From NCBI GenBank assembly GCA_933228675.1, contig OW121744.1:17062394-17126393 (forward strand): a stretch of DNA of 64,000 nt. Reading direction: 5' to 3'. Below the pieces are notes generated by a model. It saw only the letters and a program-made list of their open reading frames with translations, had not been told where the DNA came from and made no database searches. Each line of letters starts with the position of its first letter. Positions within the stretch are counted from its first letter, which is position 1. The stretch comes from Stomorhina lunata (Eukaryota > Arthropoda > Insecta > Diptera > Rhiniidae). The translations under genes were made by a program, and so were the position numbers. Below, in pieces: positions 59,214 to 64,000 of the stretch.

Positions 59214-62168
59214 AATTATAGCCAAATGTTGACCGATTATAACAAAATTTTAAACACTGGCTGTTTTTTATAAAGAGCTTATTCTTGCAAAATTTAGTGG
59301 CCATAGCTGTCATAGTTTCTAATTTAATAGCTTTTAATTGGCCTTTGCTACATTTTTGTTTTTGGTTTTCGGAAGTGTTTTTTATATGAAATCTATAGTC
59401 AAATATGTACCGATTCCTATAAAATTTGATATACTGATCAATAGTTGCATAAAACTTCTCTTTTCTAAATTTAGTTGTCATATCTATTACAATTGTATTC
59501 AATTTATCAGCATTAATGTTCTTCCCGGATCGGGGTTATATGGGAGCTCTAACTAAATGTACAATACACAACTTTTTCAAGATATCGAAAATACTTTTGT
59601 AAAATTTTGTTTCTCTAGCTCTTTTCGTTAAGGCGCTATACCGCTTTTATCTGACGGACATAAACCCCCTTTTCTTTTTGTATTTTTGCGTTTCCGTAAA
59701 TTTTTTATATGCGAGCTATGGTCAAATGGTGAACGATTGTGACAAAATTTCGCACACTGGTTGGGATTGACATAAGACTTCCTTGTGCTAAATTTAGTGG
59801 CCAAAGCTGTTACAGTTTATCATTTATGAGCATTTAAGTGTATTTTAGATGGAATTTAGGCTGTTTCCGTAAGTTTTTTGTATGGTTAAATGTGAACTGA
59901 TTTGGATGAAATTTTATATTTTATATAAACATAGCTATTATAATTTGTCATTTATTAGCAAATAAGCAATTAGCCTAGACGAGGTTACACGGGAGCCATG
60001 GTCAAATGTGATCTGATTTTGCCTAATTTCCAAGAAATGAAGAATATTTATGCCAAATTTCAGTGACCTATATCCTTTCGTTAAGGTTTTATCGTGCCGA
60101 CAACAGACAGACAGAAGGACATCGCTTTTTGTTTTTGAGCCAATATTAACCCCTTTCGACAGGATTTAATTTCGATTAAATTTATTAAATTTACTACTAC
60201 AGCTTTTAAAACATTTAAATATGCGGCGGGCATAGCCCGTCAATTTCGAATTTGGCACAGAAAATCTTTGCGGGCGACACTCGTCATTTCTCCTTAAGGG
60301 GTTAAGAAAATTATAAACGGAATGACAATCTTAGTATACCCCCTCATTCTTTTTGATGGTGGGTATAAAAATATGCAATTTGTTTCCATTCTGTAGAAAT
60401 GTTTAATTCGGTCCAGAAACGCGGAATGGGTTGTCTGTTTATTCATATAAATTTTAACAATATTAAAAATAAAAAAAAAGCTTAAAAAATATATCTTTTA
60501 ACTTTATTTCCAGATAAACAAGCCAGTGATGATGAAGATAATGAAATTGAAATAGTTGAACCTAAAACAGATTTAATTACTTTGGATTCAGACGATGATG
60601 AGCCTACCGGAAGTTCAACACCCCTTAAGCCTCAGCAGCCAACTGCTCAAACAAAAGCTCCACAATCATCTTTCTCAAGAGGTGTACGCGAAGGTGTAGA
60701 CGTTAAAGTAAAACCTGGCAGTGTAACCATTACACAAGTTCCAAAACCAAACGCAATCAAGACATTGGCTCCACCTACAATCGCTGATGAAGAAGAGGAT
60801 AACATGGATCTTATGTCAATGGCTCAAAGTTTTTTGGCAAGTATGTTGGAGGTTGACATCCATGAAGGTCCTCCTGGTGCAGATGGATCGGCCCAGAAAA
60901 AACAACCACGTAAAAAACTTACCAACAAACCGAATCCCACATTACTAAAGCAAAAAGCCTTAATGGAACGGGAACGTTTGGAGGAAATGAAGCGTAACGA
61001 TCAAAAGCTTAAAATGCAATGTTCAGTTGAATTGAAGAAAGCTGAGGAAGAGTTCCCCTGTGCAAAGCTAATGTTAGAGGCTAAGGCAAAAGAGAAACTA
61101 GAAATGGAGCAGTCGCAACATATCGAAGAACAGAAATTAAATGAAAAATTATCCGATGAAACGGATAACGTAATCGTAGAAGTGTCTGAAATAAATAGCT
61201 CGACAGAGGAAAACAAGGAGACGAACACAGAAGATCCAGAGAAGAATAAAGCTAACAAAATTCTAAACAAAGCTGATGAAAAAGAAACTACAGAAAAAAT
61301 AAAGGAAGCAACAAAAGAAAATATTGCGGATAAAGAAAGTTCCTTGAGCATTTCTGAAAAAGAAGATGAGATTAGAAATAAATCTAAGGAAAATGAACAA
61401 CAAATAAATGAATCTAAGGATGAAAGTGGGAAAGAAATGAAATCAGATAAGGATATATTAGATGATAGGAAAGAAAATTTAGAAAAATCATATAAAGATA
61501 CTGAAGATGATAAAGAAGAAAATAAAGATGATAAAGAAGAAAATAAAGAAGATAAAGAAGATGAAAAACTAAAAAAGGAAGATAAAATAGATGAAAAAAT
61601 AGAAGAAATTTTACCAGACGATGAAACAGAAAATAAGGAAACATCTTATAATGCAAAAACTGATGATATTGAAGAGACAAAAGCAAATGGTTCAGAAGAT
61701 GCCAACAATTTGCCAGAAGATATGGAAACAGACGAAAAACCACCGGCTACACCAACACAAGATGAATCTATGGAAGTTGATGATATAGAATCTCCAGAAG
61801 AGAACTCCGAATCAAATAACAGTAAACAGGATGAGAACAAACAAAAGGAAAAAGAAGTTGAAGATCTTTCAATGCCACAACAAAAACAAATGGAAGATGT
61901 TACAACACCGCCAACACAAGATTTGGAAACGACAAATGATAAAGAAAATGAAAATAAAGAAACAAATGAAACAGCAACAGAAAATGATAAGTCATCTTCA
62001 CTAGAAAGTAATAAAGACGTTGTTAAAGATAATGAAAGCATAACAGCAGAAGAAATTAATAAAACTTTACCTTCTGCAGTCGAAGATCTTCCAAGTAAAG
62101 AACAAACAACTGAAGAACCTACATCTGAGGCAGTTGCTGCAACATTAACTGATAATCGAAATGTTTAG
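47947..62168 (+). CDS. ADD1: ADD1 (dADD1, ATRX-type ADD domain) with two alternative 3' ends
   Basis: Exons 47947-48034, 51541-52009 and 52427-53703 are common. The transcript then joins either 56216-57259, 57319-57771 and 57852-58000 (1159 aa) or 60514-62168 (1162 aa). All phases agree (1, 2, 1, then 1 and 1 within the MADF end). The ADD domain (about residues 55-185) has the GATA-like finger CTVC...CNKC and PHD-like finger CRWC, CC, C, FCKSC and CFSC, matching ATRX. In Drosophila, dADD1 isoforms bind HP1a and the ATRX helicase XNP, which itself lacks the ADD module, and localise to heterochromatin. Some isoforms have MADF domains, as here. The long introns contain an intact mariner, a LINE fragment and inverted repeats. 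Confidence 0.9.
48192..48285 (+). CDS. Possible alternative ADD1 exon (94 nt, frame-shifting)
   Basis: The segment is GC-richer than its surroundings, has AG before it (ATCAACAG) and a strong donor GCC|GTAAGT after it. Joined to exon 1 it reads [20 protein letters not shown] then [12 protein letters not shown] but leaves phase 2, which cannot join the phase-1 ADD exon. Unspliced it would stop at once (CCG TAA). An internal ATG at 48246 ([13 protein letters not shown]) is, however, in frame with 51541. It could be a poison exon, an alternative start or not an exon at all. Confidence 0.35.
48495..48945 (+). mobile_element. Dispersed non-autonomous element, second copy
   Basis: It starts ACTTGTTATACCCTACAC and contains TATAGAAATATTGGTTTGAG. 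It ends in TTTGACCTTAGTGAGGTAGG followed by GTATCATATGGACGGG. It is related to the copy at 25325-25720 and to the fragment at 55340-55637. There is no coding capacity. Confidence 0.6.
49080..49425 (-). pseudogene. LINE reverse transcriptase C-terminal fragment
   Basis: In the minus-strand frame, [17 protein letters not shown] is followed, one frame over, by [20 protein letters not shown] then [10 protein letters not shown]. This is the usual end of non-LTR RT proteins (WxWIGHTLR..., NPQGxRRxGxPxxTWRR). Frameshifts and stops show decay. It differs in sequence type from the fragment at 41910. Confidence 0.65.
49508..50811 (+). mobile_element. Mariner-like element, DD41D type, complete with TIRs and TA target duplication
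   Basis: A 1304-bp element flanked by TA at 49506-49507 and 50812-50813. The terminal inverted repeats are about 30 bp: left TCGGGTGTTTTTTATTGAGG, right (inverted) ATGGGTGTTTTTTTTAGAGG, both continuing with TATA and AACTT. One open transposase frame fills the interior. It sits in the long first intron of ADD1 in the same orientation as the gene. An intact frame and near-matching ends suggest recent arrival. Confidence 0.92.
49620..50705 (+). CDS. Mariner transposase, DD41D (361 aa, intact)
   Basis: Cut-and-paste transposase of the IS630/Tc1/mariner superfamily. I choose the ATG at 49620 ([20 protein letters not shown]) over the upstream TTG in frame. Two helix-turn-helix segments occupy about residues 1-115 ([38 protein letters not shown]), as expected for TIR binding. 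The catalytic triad is D159 (FSDEAHF), D252 ([10 protein letters not shown]) and D294 ([11 protein letters not shown]). Forty-one residues separate the last two, the spacing of the DD41D (rosa-type) mariners described from tephritid flies. No internal stop or frameshift is seen. It is probably transposition-competent, though activity is untested. Confidence 0.93.
   Translation: MNRLTKEQRLQIVQIYFENNGSVREVYRKLRPFYGRHNRPSEQLIRLTMDRFRTTFTLCDNTHPQRRRRVRTEETIAAVEQSVEEDPNESIRHRAQQLELCPSTLWKILRKDLGLRPYKIQLVQELKPRDHAMRRDFGVWAENEIDLDADFHRKILFSDEAHFWLNGYVNKQNCRIWSEENPHETLETPLHPQKLTVWCALWAGGVIGPYFFRNNAGESVTINGDRYRAMITNYFVPQLDGMNVDELWFQQDGATCHTGHVTIDLLKETFDERIISRNGPVNWPPRSCDLTPLDYFLWGYVNSLVYANKPETLGDLEANIRGVIANIRPHMLEKVVENWTCRIGFIRASRGGHMPEIIFKH
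50814..51540 (+). other. ADD1 intron remainder
   Basis: AT-rich unique sequence ending in the acceptor TTTATTTAAAG before 51541. I see no gene or array in it. Confidence 0.6.
51541..52009 (+). CDS. ADD1: ADD1 ADD-domain exon
   Basis: It enters in phase 1 and leaves in phase 2 (AAA AA|GTAAGT). It encodes the whole ADD module: [47 protein letters not shown] then [30 protein letters not shown] and [10 protein letters not shown]. Cysteine spacing follows ATRX (CTAC/CKNC; CRWC, CCDFC, FCKKC, CYIC). In ATRX this fold reads histone H3 with unmethylated K4 and methylated K9. The acidic and aromatic neighbours are largely kept. Confidence 0.95.
52427..53703 (+). CDS. ADD1: ADD1 exon, Pro/Gln-rich middle region
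   Basis: The acceptor TTTTTTTAAG precedes 52427, entered in phase 2 and left in phase 1 (GCT G|GTAAG). It starts [20 protein letters not shown]. The exon carries a Ser/Lys patch with NKKPMKHS, long Pro/Thr/Gln-rich stretches including a poly-Gln run near 53340, and a more ordered end. That end contains [20 protein letters not shown] and [20 protein letters not shown], predicted helical. This is the last exon shared by both 3' ends. Confidence 0.9.
53704..54059 (+). other. ADD1 intron, unique AT-rich sequence
   Basis: Short stretch between the shared exon and the first inverted-repeat arm. I see nothing else in it. Confidence 0.6.
54060..55340 (+). mobile_element. Dispersed element, inverted-repeat arm 1 (before the MADF exons)
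   Basis: It starts TTTTTATACCCACCATT and has CCGTCTGTCTGTCTG near 54200 and TTCTTATATATAGAAC near 54852. It ends GATTCGGCACAGCCGAATAT then AACACTCTTACTTG. Combined TATA and GTCT tracts recall dipteran mini-me-type elements, but I assign no family. A copy in the opposite orientation lies at 58349-60370. There is no open reading frame of interest. Confidence 0.8.
55341..55637 (+). mobile_element. Fragment of the TATACCC/CTTACTTG element family
   Basis: The 3' part of a dispersed element: TTTGACCTTAGTGGTGAAGG followed by GTATCGTATGGTCGGGCTTG, ending TTTCTTACTTG, as in the copies at 25325 and 48495. It is directly attached to arm 1. Confidence 0.6.
56216..57259 (+). CDS. ADD1: ADD1 MADF-end exon 1 (acidic region, MADF 1, start of MADF 2)
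   Basis: The acceptor CATTTAAAG before 56216 is entered in phase 1 and the exon leaves in phase 1 (CCC C|GTAAGT). After an acidic region ([18 protein letters not shown]) comes MADF 1 at about residues 763-850: [28 protein letters not shown] and [22 protein letters not shown] 2 starts at about 918: [24 protein letters not shown] is a Myb-related DNA- or protein-binding fold. Its WxxHxxxY-like and LRWKxLR-like signatures are visible. Confidence 0.9.
57319..57771 (+). CDS. ADD1: ADD1 MADF-end exon 2 (end of MADF 2, start of MADF 3)
   Basis: The acceptor AAATTTTAG precedes 57319; phase is 1 at both ends. It completes MADF 2 with [20 protein letters not shown], then has an acidic spacer ([20 protein letters not shown]). 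It opens MADF 3 with [20 protein letters not shown] and [13 protein letters not shown]. The two introns of this end both split MADF domains at the same relative place, just before the second helix pair, which fits tandem duplication of an exon unit. Confidence 0.88.
57852..58000 (+). CDS. ADD1: ADD1 MADF-end terminal exon
   Basis: The acceptor TTGTTTGCAG precedes 57852. It completes MADF 3 ([20 protein letters not shown]) and ends [10 protein letters not shown] with TAA at 57998-58000. An AATAAA at 58142-58147 is a likely poly(A) signal. Confidence 0.88.
58001..58348 (+). other. 3' UTR of the MADF form
   Basis: Holds the AATAAA at 58142-58147. The GC-richer stretch at about 58230-58320 has no open frame and no feature I recognise. 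Confidence 0.5.
58740..59161 (+). mobile_element. MITE-like repeat with ATTCCGTTCGG ends, copy 1
   Basis: It begins near CACAAATTCCGTTCGGAG (about 58822) and ends CCGAACGGAATTGAGTTCTG then TGACATGGG (about 59155), so the ends are inverted repeats. Internal landmarks are ATCGAAATGGTTTTAGGTTC and TTCAATTGAAATCAGTAAC. Two more copies lie at about 63009-63470 and from 63517. It is nested in arm 2 of the inverted repeat. Confidence 0.7.
59162..59211. repeat. (TA)25 microsatellite
   Basis: Uninterrupted TA dinucleotides. The flank TAAGAATTATAGCC aligns with GGCTATAATTCTTATATATA of arm 1 (reverse complement), so the run grew from a short TATATA already present in the element. Confidence 0.95.
60514..62168 (+). 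CDS. ADD1: ADD1 alternative terminal exon, acidic Lys/Glu-rich tail
   Basis: The acceptor TTTATTTCCAG precedes 60514, entered in phase 1, so it can replace the MADF exons after 53703. It begins [21 protein letters not shown] more conserved-looking part follows: [60 protein letters not shown]. After that come about 330 residues of Lys/Glu/Asp/Asn-rich low complexity, probably disordered or helical. The stop is TAG at 62166-62168. A candidate AATAAA lies at 62660-62665. This is the MADF-less form. Confidence 0.9.
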
Positions 62169-63008
62169 TAATTTTCTACTGGCCCATCAAAATGAAACAG
62201 CATAGTTTTATCTAATACAACATAAATAGTTTTAATATTTAAAATATAAACTTGAATTATATATCGTCTACTTACTCAACAACCATATACATTAAATGTA
62301 TATTTATTTTTTTATTATTTTAGAGATTTTAAGATCAACATTTAATAACATGCATACACATTTAAAAACGTTCTACTACTACAAATATCAAATCAAACAA
62401 TTTATAACGTTCATGACTTTTAGTCGTAAGTGCTTTAAACTTTCGAAAATATTCTTTTTAAAATATTATTTAGTCTTAAACAATACATTGTTTTTTCTCA
62501 ATGTCATTTTTTTATTTTTTATTAATTGCATCGTTATAGTTTTTTTTTCCTTGAGTTCATTATGAATTAGATTTATTATTGTAAATATAATTTTTTTAAT
62601 TTTGAAAATTTTAGCTATTTCTAGCTATTGAATACATAACATGATTCTGAGAATATATAAATAAAGATTAATTTTAATATTTGAAAAACAAAATAATTGT
62701 TTAAAATTACGAATAACATGTCTTTTCGATATTGTCATTTTGGATTTTCAACTGCAATTGTTTGGTAAAAGATTAAAGAAGACAATTTCGTGTTTTCTTT
62801 TACTATATTGCAGTAATTAAATATCTAACATGACAACCACGATAAAGATAAATAGGAATTTTATTAAAAATGGAGTCGGAATCAGATTTTCGACTACGAC
62901 TCTTCTTTTATAATAGATTTAAGAAGGCGTTGCACATTTAATCCGTTACCAAACCGTCGCATTTGACTATCAAACATCAAAACCTCGATACAAATGAATA
63001 TATCAGCC
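62169..63008 (+). other. 3' UTR of the acidic-tail form and flank
   Basis: AT-rich. The AATAAA at 62660-62665 is the best poly(A) candidate. No further gene was seen. Confidence 0.5.
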
Positions 63009-63800
63009 ATGTCACAGAACACAATTCCGTTCGGAAGTGGAATGAATTCCGTATTTTGCTTCTAAAGAAACGAAAATTTGTTTCGGAATAAAACACTTTC
63101 TATTTTTCAAGTGGGATTGAATTTGTAATTTTTATTTGTTTTTTCAATATTAGAACAATTTTTTCAATAATTCATTGTTATTTGTTAAAACAAACTCAGT
63201 GCCACTGATTTCAATTGAAAAATCGTGAAATGAATTCCGTGTTTTGCTTCTGCAGAAAACGTAAAACGAAAAAATTTGTCGGAATGAAAAATGCATTCTT
63301 TTGTTAAAGTGGAATTGAAATTATAAAATTGTCTTTATTTCAATTAAAAAAATCGTGTTTTGTAATTATTTTTTACATTTAAAATTTTTCGGAACTTATA
63401 GAACCTAAAACCATTTCGATCGGAATTAAACTAGGAATGGTTTCAAATCCGAACGGTATTTCTGACATCCCTGTATAGAACCTAAAACCATTTCGATTGG
63501 AATTGAATTACCACGCATGTCGCAAATTCCGTTCGGTATTAAAACCATACCATAGTTGAATTCTGATCGTAATGGTTTTGGGTTCTATAGATTCCAAAAA
63601 ATTTTAAATGTCAATGTTTAATGAAATCAGTAACACTATCATTGTTTCAACAAAAAACCACTGAATAATTGAAGAAATTATTCATATATTGAATAAAAAA
63701 AGGAAAAACGTGGAAATTCAATTCGACCTTAAAAAAGAATGTGGTTTCATTCCGAAAAAAAAAATCTTTTTACTTTTTCCAAAGAAGATTTTTTTTTAAT
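63009..63800. mobile_element. MITE-like repeats with ATTCCGTTCGG ends, copies 2 and 3
   Basis: Copy 2 runs from about 63009 (TGTCACAGAACACAATTCCG) to about 63470 (CCGAACGGTATTTCTGACAT), reversed relative to copy 1. Copy 3 starts at about 63517 (CATGTCGCAAATTCCGTTCG), in the orientation of copy 1, and degrades by about 63800. They lie side by side, with TAGAACCTAAAACCATTTCG shared at the junctions. Confidence 0.7.
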
Positions 63801-63837
63801 TTTTATATTAAAATATAAAAGTATGATTTTAATGGAA

Positions 63838-63960
63838 ACTACGAGATTAATTTTAACTTTTATATTTTCGAGCAAAAATAAGTTATTTTTAACTTTTATT
63901 TTTTCTAGCAAAAATAACAGTTATTTTTTTCGAGCAAAAATAAGAGTTATTTCTGTGTTT
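63838..63960. repeat. 37-bp palindromic tandem repeat, second locus (reverse)
   Basis: About three units with TCGAGCAAAAATAAGTTATT and AACTTTTATTTTTTC are the reverse complement of the unit at 26280-26585. It is outside any gene visible in the window. Confidence 0.8.
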
Positions 63961-64000
63961 TCAACCCCAATTATGATTGCAAAACTCAACTCAATCAATT

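Larger units (their letters stand above)
58349..60370 (-). mobile_element. Dispersed element, inverted-repeat arm 2 (after the MADF exons), interrupted
   Basis: The reverse complement of arm 1: starts ACAAGTAAGAGTGTTATATT followed by CGGCTGTGCCGAATC, and ends GATGGTGGGTATAAAA near 60366. CAGACAGACAGAAGGACATC at about 60104 mirrors the GTCT run of arm 1. The match is continuous at about 58349-58570 and 59212-60370. Between them a MITE-like copy and a (TA)n run interrupt it, and the corresponding part of arm 1 is missing. Confidence 0.8.

Noticed and set aside
59161..59502. 113-codon minus-strand frame ending in Tyr-Ile repeats
   Set aside because: Read-through of the (TA)25 microsatellite and the dispersed element; not coding.
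61001..62041. Three minus-strand frames rich in Ser, Phe and Leu
   Set aside because: Mirror images of the Lys/Glu-rich ADD1 tail (GAA/AAA codons give TTC/TTT on the other strand).

Overview
This window is nuclear DNA of an insect, most likely a calyptrate fly (blow-fly-like). The evidence is the very AT-rich sequence, GT-AG introns with phase-consistent exons, poly-Q and poly-H coding tracts, and three genes whose closest relatives known to me are Drosophila genes. The species assignment is inference; the gene calls rest on translated exons.

Layout. (1) 1-38,500, plus strand: the 3' part of one very large gene encoding an MH2-domain, Smad-like protein. It is probably the orthologue of Drosophila Expansion (exp). 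Seven exons are visible, at 11167, 12561, 16069, 20420, 25770, 32165 and 38384, and the 5' exons lie left of the window. The last two exons are alternative 3' ends, both entered in the same phase. More than half of this 38 kb is tandem repeat. At least eight arrays, with units of 21, 24, 28 and 31 bp, fill the introns, and almost every unit contains a short palindrome. (2) 38,500-42,640: an intergenic stretch between convergent genes. It holds a dead DD41D mariner, a MITE-like repeat and a decayed non-LTR reverse transcriptase fragment. (3) 42,646-44,996, minus strand: PI31, the proteasome regulator (PSMF1 family), in four exons, with an apparent 1-nt frameshift in exon 2. (4) 45,000-47,946: intergenic, with a 20-nt C run, ending in a GC-richer 5' region. 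(5) 47,947-62,168, plus strand: the orthologue of Drosophila dADD1 (CG8290), carrying the ATRX-type ADD zinc-finger module. It has two mutually exclusive 3' ends, one with three MADF domains (stop at 58000) and one with an acidic Lys/Glu-rich tail (stop at 62168). Its introns carry an intact-looking 1.3-kb DD41D mariner, a LINE fragment and a pair of long inverted repeats that bracket the MADF exons. (6) 62,169-64,000: 3' UTR and flank with copies of a MITE-like family.

The three genes do not form a pathway. The exp-like protein belongs to signalling and tube-size control, PI31 to proteasome assembly and transport, and ADD1 to heterochromatin with HP1a and the ATRX/XNP helicase. What links them structurally is repeat-driven intron architecture: palindromic satellites in the first gene, and exon-bracketing inverted repeats in both the first and the last. 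No tRNA, rRNA, CRISPR array or bacterial feature was seen.
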